NCBI GenBank assembly: GCA_944320195.1
Contig: CALUGP010000001.1
Coordinates: 124,001 to 188,000 of the forward strand
DNA length: 64,000 nucleotides
Origin: an uncultured Prevotella sp.
GTDB taxonomy: Bacteria; Bacteroidota; Bacteroidia; Bacteroidales; Bacteroidaceae
Reading direction: 5' to 3'
How positions within the stretch are numbered: the stretch's first letter is position 1; each line of letters starts with the position of its first letter. Position numbers and translations under genes: made by a program. Of this stretch, positions 18,472-27,050 are shown one piece after another. The notes below the pieces were generated by a model. It was not told the DNA's origin and did no database searches. It saw nothing but the letters and a program-made list of their open reading frames with translations.

Positions 18472-20661
18472 ATGCCAAATAAATTGATGTTTTTGCTGTC
18501 GGCGGTGATGCTCCTGTCATCAGGGGGCGCCACTGCTGGCCGTTTTACGCGTTATGTAAATCCGTTCATAGGTACGGGTGCGGTTGAGAACTCGCTGTCA
18601 GGCAACTGCTATCCAGGGGCTACGATGCCGTTCGGCATGGTGCAGCTCAGTCCTGATACGCAAGCCGCTCCAGACTGGGACAAGGCTTCCGGATACGATT
18701 ACAATGATTCCCACCTTTGCGGTTTCAGCCATACCAGGTTGAGCGGAACGGGAGCATGTGATTTGATTGATCTTCTGCTTATGCCGGCTTTGTCAGCTGA
18801 CGACGACCAGTGGTCGGCCGTAGACCATGCAAAAGAGACTGCACGGCCAGGGTATTACGGCATAATGCTTGACACGGGAATAAAAGCCGAACTTACAGCA
18901 ACGACACGTGCAGGCATACATAGATATACTTTCCCTGTCGGGAAACCGCAGTTCCTTCATATAGATCTTGACCATTCTGCTCCAAAGACGAGTTGGAACA
19001 GGCGCATAATACAGTCTCAATTGCGGATGGTCGGTCCAAGAACCATTGAGGGATATCGGATAATAACAGGCTGGGCCAAGTTGCGCAGAGTTTATTTCCA
19101 CATGGAATTGTCGCGTGACATTTCCTCTTTCACAATAAAAGACGGTGACAAAGACTACGGACAGGTGCCTGTGGCAAACGGTGCGGCGCTCAAGGCGAAA
19201 GTGGGTTTTGATTCAAGTGAGCCAGAGAAGCTTGTTGTAAAGGTTTCACTTTCTACGACTAGTATTGAAAACGCACGCTTGAATATGGAATGCGAGGCTC
19301 CCGGATGGGATTTTGATGACTATGCAAGCAAGGCTGACAAGTGTTGGGATGAACTTTTGGGGCGCGTAGAAGCCGTAGGAAAAGAGCATGACTTGCAAAA
19401 ATTTTACACGGCTCTTTACCACGCATTCATACAGCCCAATACAATGAGCGATGTTTCAGGAGACTACACGGCTACAGATTATTCAACACGGCGGATGCCT
19501 GACGGGGAGACTTATTATTCAACATTCTCTCTTTGGGACACGTTCCGTGCGGCCCATCCTTTGTATACAATCATTGCACCGGAGCGTAACGCAGCATTCG
19601 TAAACAGCATGCTTGCGCACTATGATGCCTACGGATACCTGCCGATATGGAGTCTTTGGGGGCAAGACAATTATTGCATGATAGGCAACCATGCCATTCC
19701 CGTAGTTGTAGATGCTGTATTGAAGAACTTGCCGGGCATCGACCCGGAGCGTGCCTTGAACTCTTGTGTCGCCTCGGCGACAATCAATCACCCCGGATCG
19801 CAGTTCTCGGTATGGGAGCGGTACGGTTACATGCCTGAGGACATACAGTCGCAGTCTGTAAGCATAACGCTTGAGCAGGCTTTTGATGACTGGTGTGTGG
19901 CACAGCTGGCACGTAGTCTCGGCCATGAAGAGATATGTCAACGGTTCACTAAAAGGAGCCAATATTACCGCAATTTGTATAATAAGCACAATGGTTTTTT
20001 CCAGGCACGCACCAGTGATGGGCGCTGGATGGAACCTTTTGACCCTTTACAGTACGGCGCAAATGGCGGCAATCCATATACAGAAGGAAATGCGTGGCAG
20101 TACTTATGGTATGTCCCTCACGACATCGATGGCTTGGTAAGTCTTATGGGAGGTCGTTCCAAATTCGTCGAGAGGCTCGACACTTTCTTTACCCTGAATG
20201 CAAGAAGCGGTCGCAAGAACGACAATGCGAGCGGATTTATAGGGCAGTACGTACATGGAAACGAACCGAGTCACCATGTCGCATATTTGTATAATTATGT
20301 AGGGAAACCGCATTGTGCACAGCGCATGATAGCTCGAATATGCAAAGAAATGTACAATACGTCTTCGTCAGGTTATGCCGGTAACGATGATTGTGGCGAG
20401 ATGTCCTCTTGGTTTGTCTTTTCTGCGATGGGTTTTTATCCTGTAAATCCTGTCGGTGGTGATTATTCTTTAGGTTCTCCGGTGCTTGACAGTGTTACTT
20501 TGAATTTGTCAAACGGTCGTAAATTTGTCATTAAGGCTTATCGTAAGTCTTCTTCCGGACCGGAGGTCAAGGCAATGAGGCTGAATGGTACGCCGTATCG
20601 CAAACATACTTTGGCACATTCTGACATAATGAATGGTGGCACATTGGAATTTTTTTTATGA
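18472..20661 (+). CDS. Secreted GH92 alpha-mannosidase
   Basis: A 729-aa protein with signal peptide MPNKLMFLLSAVMLLSSGGATA. GH92 landmarks are all present: YVNPFIGTG near the N-terminus, GNCYPGATMPFGMVQLSPDT, GFSHTRLSGTG, SLWDTFRAAHPL, the catalytic-acid block GNEPSHHVAYLYNYVGKP, and the Ca/catalytic block GNDDCGEMSSWFVFSAMGFYPVNP. GH92 enzymes are Ca2+-dependent, inverting exo-alpha-mannosidases, mostly on alpha-1,2 linkages of N-glycans or fungal mannans. It begins 24 bp after the GH2 stop, so it is surely in the same transcript. It is the main hint that the locus may act on a mannose-containing glycan. Confidence 0.95.
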   Translation: MPNKLMFLLSAVMLLSSGGATAGRFTRYVNPFIGTGAVENSLSGNCYPGATMPFGMVQLSPDTQAAPDWDKASGYDYNDSHLCGFSHTRLSGTGACDLIDLLLMPALSADDDQWSAVDHAKETARPGYYGIMLDTGIKAELTATTRAGIHRYTFPVGKPQFLHIDLDHSAPKTSWNRRIIQSQLRMVGPRTIEGYRIITGWAKLRRVYFHMELSRDISSFTIKDGDKDYGQVPVANGAALKAKVGFDSSEPEKLVVKVSLSTTSIENARLNMECEAPGWDFDDYASKADKCWDELLGRVEAVGKEHDLQKFYTALYHAFIQPNTMSDVSGDYTATDYSTRRMPDGETYYSTFSLWDTFRAAHPLYTIIAPERNAAFVNSMLAHYDAYGYLPIWSLWGQDNYCMIGNHAIPVVVDAVLKNLPGIDPERALNSCVASATINHPGSQFSVWERYGYMPEDIQSQSVSITLEQAFDDWCVAQLARSLGHEEICQRFTKRSQYYRNLYNKHNGFFQARTSDGRWMEPFDPLQYGANGGNPYTEGNAWQYLWYVPHDIDGLVSLMGGRSKFVERLDTFFTLNARSGRKNDNASGFIGQYVHGNEPSHHVAYLYNYVGKPHCAQRMIARICKEMYNTSSSGYAGNDDCGEMSSWFVFSAMGFYPVNPVGGDYSLGSPVLDSVTLNLSNGRKFVIKAYRKSSSGPEVKAMRLNGTPYRKHTLAHSDIMNGGTLEFFL

Positions 20662-20682
20662 TTGGGGACATGCTTGAATAAT

Positions 20683-20690
20683 TATATTTG
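20683..20690 (+). promoter_or_regulatory. -7 box before the epimerase gene
   Basis: TATATTTG matches TAnnTTTG exactly. A weak -33 element (ATTG) lies 18 bp upstream. Together they suggest the epimerase can be transcribed independently of the glycosidase operon. Confidence 0.5.
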
Positions 20691-20732
20691 TAGTATTTTC
20701 CCATTTAAAACTCCATATGTAAAAATCTTAAT

Positions 20733-21785
20733 ATGGACGCAAAAATATTCAAAGTAGATTCTCCGAAAGGAGAGATTTTTATAATAAGGCTTGTAAACCA
20801 ATCTGGTTGTACGGTTGAATTGTCTAATTTAGGAGCTGGTATAACCAAGATAATGGTACCGGACAAGCGTGGACACATAGGTGATGTCGTGCTTGGATAC
20901 GCGGACTATGCGGATTACTTGTATGATGCTCCTTGTGCAGGAAAAACTCCAGGACGTTACGCAAACCGTATCGCTAATGGTAAGTTTTCAATCGATGGAA
21001 CGGAATATCAATTGGAAATCAATAACGCACCGAATGCGCTTCATGGTGGAACAAATGGTTTCCACAATGTTTTGTGGAATTTGGAAACATGTTCTGGCAA
21101 TAGTGTGAAATTTACATATGACGCGTCAGACGGCGAGGAGGGCTATCCGGGGGTGCTTCATGTTTCGGTGATGTACACATGGAGTGACGGCAACGAGCTC
21201 ACTATCGAGTATAATGCAGAGACAGACAAGCCGACGATTGTGAATCTCACAAACCACGCATATTTCAATCTTTCAGGTGATAATAGTGATTCATGCCTTG
21301 ATCATCAGCTTTGTTTGAATTGTCATAGGTGGTTGCCTGCAGATGAAACAGACATTCCGATAGGGACGATAGACGATGTAGGTGGAATTCCAATGGATTT
21401 TACCACACCGAAAGAACTTGGCCGTGACATTTCTTCAGATTTTTCCAACATGCAGGCAGGCAAAGGTTATAATCATTTCTTTCTTATTGACGGATGGTGT
21501 TCTGACGGACAGTTGCGTCATGCTGCGACTCTTTCAGATGGTCGTAGCGGTCGCCGTCTTGATGTTTTCACTACACAGTGTGGAGTTATGTTGTATACTG
21601 GAAACTGGCTCGCAGATTGTTTGTCCATAGGGAAAAACGGTAGGACGTTTGCAGATCACCAAGGCGTAGCAATCGAGTGTCAAGGTGCTCCAGATGCCCC
21701 TAACCATAAATGTTTCCCGTCACAGGTGTTGCGTCCAGGTGAAACATATCGTCAAGCGATACGTTATTCGTTTTCTCTTTTATAA
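20733..21785 (+). CDS. galM: Aldose 1-epimerase (galactose mutarotase)
   Basis: A 350-aa cytosolic-type protein with no signal peptide. It interconverts alpha and beta anomers of galactose and other aldoses so that they can enter the Leloir pathway. Motifs: PGRYANRIANGKF, ALHGGTNGFHNVLW, NHAYFNLSG (catalytic His), and a C-terminal AIECQGAPDAPNH block holding the catalytic Glu. It is the last gene of the carbohydrate locus. It fits with the alpha-galactosidases upstream, and galE is also in the window (54373). A near-perfect 18-bp stem follows the stop. Confidence 0.95.
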   Translation: MDAKIFKVDSPKGEIFIIRLVNQSGCTVELSNLGAGITKIMVPDKRGHIGDVVLGYADYADYLYDAPCAGKTPGRYANRIANGKFSIDGTEYQLEINNAPNALHGGTNGFHNVLWNLETCSGNSVKFTYDASDGEEGYPGVLHVSVMYTWSDGNELTIEYNAETDKPTIVNLTNHAYFNLSGDNSDSCLDHQLCLNCHRWLPADETDIPIGTIDDVGGIPMDFTTPKELGRDISSDFSNMQAGKGYNHFFLIDGWCSDGQLRHAATLSDGRSGRRLDVFTTQCGVMLYTGNWLADCLSIGKNGRTFADHQGVAIECQGAPDAPNHKCFPSQVLRPGETYRQAIRYSFSLL

Positions 21786-21812
21786 GATAGTATAGTTTTA
21801 ATTCATAAATAA

Positions 21813-21851
21813 GATAATGCGTCGGCAATAGTTTATTGTCGGCGCATTATC
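21813..21851 (+). terminator. Hairpin ending the carbohydrate locus
   Basis: GATAATGCGTCGGCAATA pairs with TATTGTCGGCGCATTATC through all 18 positions (two G-T pairs) around a GTT loop. The T-tract afterwards is weak. It may end transcripts from both strands, since the next gene is convergent. Confidence 0.6.
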
Positions 21852-21944
21852 GTTATGCCTGTTTCCTGTTGTATGATTGTATTTCGGAAACAATGGTTGT
21901 GTGCATCTACAATGACGGGGCGGAGCATGTCAGGGCTTTTTTGC

Positions 21945-22247
21945 TTAACATCCGCTGCCATCTATGTTGCATGACGCACCTTCGCACTTTTTCGGACGTG
22001 GATGCAATCCGGCCTTCTCCGGCCTGAGTGTGACTGTGCCGTCTTCAAGTACGAAGCATGGTATGCCAATGGCGCCGATGCGTTTAACGGCAGCGAAAGC
22101 CGGATTGTTGTCTCGTAGACGCATAAATTCTTTCAAATTGCTCACATGTGCCCCGATGTCTATAATTTCATATTGGCCGTTTCCTTTCACCTGTTCTTCC
22201 ACATATGTGCAGTCAGGGCAGGTTTTCATCCCGAAAATTTTGATCAT
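21945..22247 (-). CDS. Small glutaredoxin-like thioredoxin-fold protein
   Basis: A 100-aa protein starting MIKIFGMKTCPDCTYVEEQVKG, with a redox-type C10-P-D-C13 motif after the first strand. A cis-Pro-like segment (AIGIPCFVLEDGTV) follows, as in glutaredoxins. The C-terminus adds extra cysteines (KKCEGASCNIDGSGC) not usual in the core family and possibly metal-binding. It is likely a cytosolic thiol-disulfide or metal-handling protein; the partner is unknown. It lies between the convergent galM gene and a tRNA and appears to be a single-gene unit. Confidence 0.75.
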   Translation of the reverse strand: MIKIFGMKTCPDCTYVEEQVKGNGQYEIIDIGAHVSNLKEFMRLRDNNPAFAAVKRIGAIGIPCFVLEDGTVTLRPEKAGLHPRPKKCEGASCNIDGSGC

Positions 22248-22439
22248 TGTTTTGTTTTTTTTGTTGTAATGATATCTTTAATGCTTATGGAAATACATGC
22301 AAGCCAAATAATGTATTGCCAAAGTAAAAGCATCTTGGGCGCAAAGATACGTATTTCCATTTAATTCTTTTCTTATTATTGTCTGATATTTTGAACTGGA
22401 ATATGACTGGTACGGAAATAACGGAGTCAGTGATTAAAA

Positions 22440-22478
22440 AAAGCACTAAACGATTGAATCACAACCATTCAGTGCTTT
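22440..22478 (-). terminator. Terminator of the tRNA-Arg transcript
   Basis: On the minus strand AAAGCACT ... AGTGCTTT closes a hairpin directly after the tRNA 3' end and runs into a tract of T residues (AGTGCTTTTTTT). Confidence 0.7.
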
Positions 22479-22485
22479 CTTTGAG

Positions 22486-22559
22486 TGACCCCGACAGGAT
22501 TCAAACCTGTAACCTTCTGATCCGTAGTCAGATGCTCTATTCAGTTGAGCCACGGGGCC
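22486..22559 (-). tRNA. tRNA-Arg (anticodon ACG)
   Basis: A 74-nt cloverleaf on the minus strand. The acceptor is GGCCCCG with CGGGGTC (one G-T pair) and discriminator A. The D arm is GCTC..GAGC, the anticodon stem TCTGA/TCAGA with loop CTACGGA (anticodon ACG, read as ICG after deamination), and the T arm ACAGG TTTGAAT CCTGT. CCA is not encoded. A terminator follows at once. Confidence 0.95.
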
Positions 22560-22741
22560 TTTTTCTTAATTGCGATGCAAAGGTACGCAGTTTTTTTGAA
22601 TCCACCAAATGTTTGCCGTGTTTTTTTTGAAAAAATGTTTTTTTCTTCTGAAATGTACGCTTGTGTATTCAAATGCGGAAAATATGCAGTTGCAGTGTGC
22701 GTGTTTTCTGGAAGATTGCGAGGCGGAATATTCGCTAAAGA

Positions 22742-22779
22742 AAAAGCCGATGAACGCTTGTTTGCGTCCATCGGCTTTT
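22742..22779 (-). terminator. Terminator of the bamD operon
   Basis: AAAAGCCGATG (22742-22752) pairs with CATCGGCTTTT (22769-22779), with an inner ACGC/GCGT helix. Read on the minus strand it ends in CTTTTTCTTT, 23 bp after the DUF4293 stop. Confidence 0.85.
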
Positions 22780-22801
22780 ATTGTTTTTTTGTAAGTTGTG
22801 A

Positions 22802-23260
22802 TTATCTTATGCGGTCGGCCGAGCGGACCAGTGCCTCGTCCGCCAATATCGCTTTTCTTGCCATGAAATGAAGTATCATTGACACGGCCGGCAATGCAGA
22901 TGTTGCAGATATGCTGAAACCGCCAGTTGCGTCTTTGGCGTTAAGCGCCATTACGGCGAACACTACATACCATCCTAACGAAAGGAGGATGTTGAACATG
23001 CAGAAGCGGCTTTGCGCCATTCTGTTTTTGTATGAGAATATGGCGACCAAAGATATCGGGCAGGTTATTAGCAGTATTGCGAACAGTGCCCATACCGAGA
23101 AGTCATGTGTGCCGTCGGGGTTTGCTATCCAAAGGTTGTACATTACGGCCTTGCCGCCAAGCGTGCTTCCTGTTGCAAACTCGCCTAAAGGCAGGCACAG
23201 GCATGCTATGGCCGCCACTACCGCCAGGAGCAGGAACAATGTTTGTTTACGCTGTATCAT
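22802..23260 (-). CDS. DUF4293 integral membrane protein
   Basis: A 152-aa protein with four predicted membrane spans: after MIQRKQTLFLLLAVVAAIACLC, around FALFAILLITCPISLVAIF, the LLSLGWYVVFAVMAL segment, and a final ALPAVSMILHFMA. The MIQR-QT start is characteristic of DUF4293, a Bacteroidetes inner-membrane family of unknown role. Its ATG overlaps the stop of the omega-like gene (TAATG), so the two are translationally coupled. The bamD-omega-DUF4293 order is a recurrent one in this phylum, which suggests envelope or basic housekeeping work, but no function can be read from the sequence. Confidence 0.85.
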   Translation of the reverse strand: MIQRKQTLFLLLAVVAAIACLCLPLGEFATGSTLGGKAVMYNLWIANPDGTHDFSVWALFAILLITCPISLVAIFSYKNRMAQSRFCMFNILLSLGWYVVFAVMALNAKDATGGFSISATSALPAVSMILHFMARKAILADEALVRSADRIR

Positions 23261-23595
23261 TATGCTTCTTTTACATTGTCTCTCTGTGTGTCGCGCCAGT
23301 ATACGTTGCCGTCAATGAACTCCTGTGTGGCAAGGAGTGTGGGTTTGGGCAGTTTCTCGTAATACCTTGAGATCTCAATCTGTTCCCTGTTTTCGAAAAC
23401 TTCTTCGAGGCTGTCGTTGTAAGACGCGAATTCGGCGAGCTTTTTGCTCAGATCCTGCTTTATCTCGACAGAGATTTGGTTGGCGCGTTTTGCAATGATG
23501 GCTACACTTTCATAGATGTTTCCGGTTTCCTCACACAGATCCATGATGTTGCGGGTCACTGTGTTTGTGGGGGCTTTTGACTTCTTGTAATCCAT
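23260..23595 (-). CDS. RNA polymerase omega/Rpb6-like subunit
   Basis: A 111-aa protein from MDYKKSKAPTNTVTRNIMDLC; the in-frame extension upstream runs into bamD and is rejected. The N-terminal segment (NTVTRNIMDLCEETGNIYESVAIIAKRANQI) has the omega/Rpb6 signature, in which A.RA..I contacts the beta-prime subunit. Omega promotes beta-prime folding and RNA polymerase assembly. The gene overlaps the start of DUF4293 by one base and lies 17 bp after bamD. The family is divergent in Bacteroidetes, but the placement in this operon supports the call. Confidence 0.85.
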   Translation of the reverse strand: MDYKKSKAPTNTVTRNIMDLCEETGNIYESVAIIAKRANQISVEIKQDLSKKLAEFASYNDSLEEVFENREQIEISRYYEKLPKPTLLATQEFIDGNVYWRDTQRDNVKEA

Positions 23596-23612
23596 ATTTC
23601 GTTTATATTGCT

Positions 23613-24452
23613 TTATTCGTTGTCGTTGTTTTCTCCGGTGAATTTCTTGCACGAGGCTATGTATTTTTCGGCAAGCTTCTTGTTTTTTGAATCAGGGTAT
23701 TCGTTTATGAAGCCGTAGCATTCGTCTTCGGCGTCACGGTAACGGTCGATTTTCTTTGCCTCGACGCTCTGTTGCGCAAGTTCAAACTTGCTTTTCATTA
23801 TCAGCAGGGCGAAGTCTTCGCGCAGCGTGCTGTACGGATAGTCGTTGATGGCGTTCTGTGCGGTTATTATGCACGCCTCATAGTTGTTGCCGCCGCTTGT
23901 GCAGTTGCCGAAGTATGTGCCGAGATTGTAGTACAGTTCCGCCGAATACAACTCTTTCTTTACGAGCTTGTCTTGTAGTTCGAATATCCTGTCTTGCACC
24001 TTGTCTTTCAGCCTTGCTTCGGGGTAGATGTCCATGTATTCCTGGAATGCGGCGATGGCGTTGATGGTCTGTGTCTGGTCCAGTCTGGGCTCTGGGGTGC
24101 TCATGTAGAGGCTTTCGCCTATGTAGAACGAGGCCATTTCGGCGTAAATGCCTTTGGGATAAGACTGGCGGTATTTCTTGAATGTCATTGCTGCGCCCTC
24201 ATAGTCCATGTCGCAATACTGCGCCATGGCAAGCATGTAGAGGCTTTCCTCGGCGTTGTCCGTGCCTTTTTGTATGGTTACAAGCTCTTGCAGCAGCGTT
24301 ATGGCTTGGCCGTATTTGCCTTTGGCGAAGCATTCTTTGGCGAATTCATATTTGTAAGCATAATCTTGTGATTTGTACACTTGGTTGAATTCGTGTGCGC
24401 ATCCGGAAAACAATATGACGGCAAATATCGGGATAAGAACTTTTTTCTTCAT
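23613..24452 (-). CDS. bamD: Outer membrane assembly lipoprotein BamD
   Basis: A 279-aa lipoprotein from MKKKVLIPIFAVILFSGC, with the lipidated cysteine at 18; two upstream in-frame ATGs are rejected because they lack the signal. TPR-type helical repeats follow (YKYEFAKECFAKGKYGQAITLLQELV, EESLYMLAMAQYCDMDYEGAAMTFKKYRQSYPKG, ELYYNLGTYFGN). This is the BamD/YfiO plan. BamD sits on the periplasmic face of the outer membrane and works with BamA to insert beta-barrel proteins. It is first in an operon with the omega subunit and DUF4293, under a well-formed promoter about 20-50 bp upstream. Confidence 0.93.
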   Translation of the reverse strand: MKKKVLIPIFAVILFSGCAHEFNQVYKSQDYAYKYEFAKECFAKGKYGQAITLLQELVTIQKGTDNAEESLYMLAMAQYCDMDYEGAAMTFKKYRQSYPKGIYAEMASFYIGESLYMSTPEPRLDQTQTINAIAAFQEYMDIYPEARLKDKVQDRIFELQDKLVKKELYSAELYYNLGTYFGNCTSGGNNYEACIITAQNAINDYPYSTLREDFALLIMKSKFELAQQSVEAKKIDRYRDAEDECYGFINEYPDSKNKKLAEKYIASCKKFTGENNDNE

Positions 24453-24471
24453 AAAATTCCGCATTTGGCTG

Positions 24472-24502
24472 CAAAAATACACATTATCCTATAAATGGCA
24501 AA
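24472..24502 (-). promoter_or_regulatory. bamD promoter
   Basis: On the minus strand TTTG (24502-24499), a 19-bp spacer and TATTTTTG (24479-24472) match the Bacteroidetes consensus perfectly. The predicted start lies about 12 bases before the bamD ATG, so the leader is very short. Confidence 0.75.
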
Positions 24503-24573
24503 GTTTTGCTGCCATTTTTAAGAAAAAATTGTTTTTGTGCGTGCCTTTTATGTTGATAATCGGGAATAATATG

Positions 24574-24581
24574 TAACTTTG
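24574..24581 (+). promoter_or_regulatory. Likely uvrB promoter (-7 box)
   Basis: TAACTTTG fits TAnnTTTG; GTTG lies 18 bp upstream as a weak -33. A transcript from here would carry the repeat array at 24631-24716 in a leader of about 270 nt before uvrB. Confidence 0.5.
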
Positions 24582-24630
24582 CATGATGCAAGGGCGCGCC
24601 GTAAGCGGCTATGCCGCGCGGCATGGTTTG

Positions 24631-24716
24631 CAAAAAGCCATGTTTTGCATTGTGAAAGGCCGTCTTTAGCATTGTGAAAGGCCGTCTTTTGCGAGACGAA
24701 AGGCCGTCTTTCGCAA
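24631..24716. repeat. Four-unit GGCCGTC-type array in the uvrB leader
   Basis: One diverged unit (CAAAAAGCCATGTTTTGCA) is followed by three good units with the core AAAGGCCGTCTTT, all in the same orientation as uvrB, at 22-24 bp spacing. The rest of the 24453-24859 gap holds the two divergent promoters and no gene. Confidence 0.85.
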
Positions 24717-24859
24717 GGTGGCCTGTAATGTGTTGGCTGTCAGGTGTTTAACGTTTCGCCCGCATTACGCCGTGAACCGGCGTGAGAAGTCGGGTGGAAG
24801 GAGCGCGGTTTGCGTCATGCCGACAGCTGTCTTGTCTTTGTCTGAAAAATAAAAATGTC

Positions 24860-26902
24860 ATGAGCAACTTCAAACTTGTTTCCGAATACAGTCCCACGGG
24901 CGACCAGCCTGAAGCCATACGCGAGCTTACGGACGGTGTGCTGGGCGGCGAAAAGTCGCAGGTTCTTCTTGGCGTGACGGGGTCGGGCAAGACGTTCACC
25001 ATTGCCAACGTCATCGCTAATGTGAACAAGCCCACGCTCATACTCAGCCACAACAAGACTTTGGCGGCCCAGCTGTACAGCGAGATGAAGTCGTTTTTTC
25101 CTGACAACGCCGTCGAGTATTACGTTTCTTACTATGATTACTATCAGCCTGAGGCCTATCTGCCGCAGACCGATACGTATATAGAGAAAGACTTGGCCAT
25201 TAACGAGGAGATAGACCGCCTGCGCCTGTCGGCCGTGTCGTCGTTGCTTTCAGGCAGGAAGGATGTTGTTGTCGTGTCTTCCGTGTCGTGCATCTACGGC
25301 ATGGGCGGCCCAGTCGAGATGGCGAAAAGTGTCATATCGATACGCCGCGGCCAGAAGCTTGACCGCAACGTGTTTCTTCGTGACCTTGTCAACGCCCTCT
25401 ACGTGCGCAACGACATCGAGCTGAAGCGCGGCAACTTCCGCGTGAAAGGCGACACCGTGGACATTTTCATGGCCTATAGCGACAACGTGCTGCGCGTGTC
25501 GTTCTGGGACGACGAGATTGACTCCATCGAGGAAATAGACTCGGTCAGCTTCCATCGGCTTGCCTCTTTTGACGAGTATCAGATATATCCGGCCAACCTC
25601 TTCGTCACTTCCAAGGAACAGACGGAGACGGCCATACGCCAGATACAGGATGACTTGGTGAAGCAAATAGATTATTTTAACGAGATTGGCGATGCGATTA
25701 AGGCTCAGCGCATTAAGGAACGTGTCGAATATGACATGGAGATGATCAAGGAGCTGGGCCATTGCTCGGGCATAGAGAATTATTCCCGCTATTTCGACGG
25801 CCGCCAGCCGGGGCAGAAGCCATACTGTCTGTTCGACTTTTTTCCTAAGGACTATCTTCTTGTGATTGACGAGAGCCACGTCAGCGTGCCACAAATCAGC
25901 GCGATGTATGGCGGCGACCGGGCGAGGAAAACCAACCTTGTGGAATATGGCTTCCGCCTTCCCGCCGCGTTCGACAACCGTCCTTTGACGTTCGACGAGT
26001 TCCATTCCATGATAAACCAGGTCATCTACGTTTCGGCCACTCCTGCCGACTATGAGCTTCAAGAGGCTGGGGGAGTGGTTGTCGAGCAGGTCATCCGCCC
26101 CACGGGACTGCTGGATCCGGAAATTGAAGTGCGCCCAAGCGAGAACCAGATAGATGACTTGATGGAAGAAATCCTCCAGCGCAACGAGCGTGGCGAGCGC
26201 ACCCTTGTCACCACCCTGACCAAGCGCATGGCCGAGGAACTGACCGAATACCTGCTGAACCACGATGTCCGCGCCAACTATATACACAGCGACGTGGCCA
26301 CTCTGGACCGCGTCAAGATAATGAACGACCTGCGCGAGGGCGTGTTCGACGTGCTTGTGGGAGTCAATCTGCTGCGTGAGGGGCTCGACTTGCCCGAAGT
26401 CTCGCTCGTGGCCATACTCGACGCCGACAAAGAAGGCTTCCTGCGCTCCCACCGTTCGCTCACGCAGACCGCCGGCCGCGCCGCGCGCAACGTCAACGGC
26501 AAGGTGATAATGTATGCCGACAAGGTGACCGCCAGCATGCAGCTTACGATAGACGAGACCATGCGCCGCCGCGAGAAGCAGTTGCGGTATAACGAGCTTC
26601 ATCACATAACTCCTAAGCAGATAACCAAGGAAATAAAGCGCAACGCCCTTAGCGTTGTGTCCGGCGAGACAGACAAGGCGAAGTCTTCACAGACATACAA
26701 ACCGTATATCGAGGAGGAGCACGTGGCGTTCGCCGCCGACCCGATAGTGCTTACCATGAGCCGCCAGCAGCTTGAGAAGAGCATAGCCAACACCACGCGC
26801 CTCATGAAAAAGGCCGCCAAGGAGCTTGACTTCATCCAGGCCGCGCAATACCGCGACGAGCTGCTTAGGCTGCAAAGCATGCTGGAAGAGAAAGACAAGT
26901 GA
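24860..26902 (+). CDS. uvrB: Excinuclease ABC subunit B
   Basis: A 680-aa DNA repair helicase-like ATPase. The start MSNFKLVSEYSPTGDQPEAI is the conserved N-terminus; the longer frame to 24782 is not. Motifs in order: Walker A GVTGSGKT (38-45), the damage-probing beta-hairpin YYVSYYDYYQPEAYLPQTDTY, DESH Walker B, TLTKRMAEELTEYL, VNLLREGLDLPEV, QTAGRAARN, and the C-terminal UVR domain (about 640-675) that binds UvrC. UvrB verifies bulky lesions delivered by UvrA and recruits UvrC for incision. It stands alone, divergent from bamD. No truncation is seen. Confidence 0.98.
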   Translation: MSNFKLVSEYSPTGDQPEAIRELTDGVLGGEKSQVLLGVTGSGKTFTIANVIANVNKPTLILSHNKTLAAQLYSEMKSFFPDNAVEYYVSYYDYYQPEAYLPQTDTYIEKDLAINEEIDRLRLSAVSSLLSGRKDVVVVSSVSCIYGMGGPVEMAKSVISIRRGQKLDRNVFLRDLVNALYVRNDIELKRGNFRVKGDTVDIFMAYSDNVLRVSFWDDEIDSIEEIDSVSFHRLASFDEYQIYPANLFVTSKEQTETAIRQIQDDLVKQIDYFNEIGDAIKAQRIKERVEYDMEMIKELGHCSGIENYSRYFDGRQPGQKPYCLFDFFPKDYLLVIDESHVSVPQISAMYGGDRARKTNLVEYGFRLPAAFDNRPLTFDEFHSMINQVIYVSATPADYELQEAGGVVVEQVIRPTGLLDPEIEVRPSENQIDDLMEEILQRNERGERTLVTTLTKRMAEELTEYLLNHDVRANYIHSDVATLDRVKIMNDLREGVFDVLVGVNLLREGLDLPEVSLVAILDADKEGFLRSHRSLTQTAGRAARNVNGKVIMYADKVTASMQLTIDETMRRREKQLRYNELHHITPKQITKEIKRNALSVVSGETDKAKSSQTYKPYIEEEHVAFAADPIVLTMSRQQLEKSIANTTRLMKKAAKELDFIQAAQYRDELLRLQSMLEEKDK

Positions 26903-27050
26903 TTGCAAAAAATGTAAAGTCGGTTTGTAGGAGGAACTGAAGAAGTTTATTATCAGCAAATTTTTTCAGCAACAAACAAGTGACAGGCAAACAAACGCAA
27001 TAGCCTTGTCTGCCCATCACTAGAAAACTTACCTGCTTGTTACTATAAAA

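Noticed and set aside
25250..26605. 451-aa minus-strand open frame inside uvrB
   Set aside because: A shadow of a long G+C-rich coding gene; uvrB on the plus strand has all family motifs.
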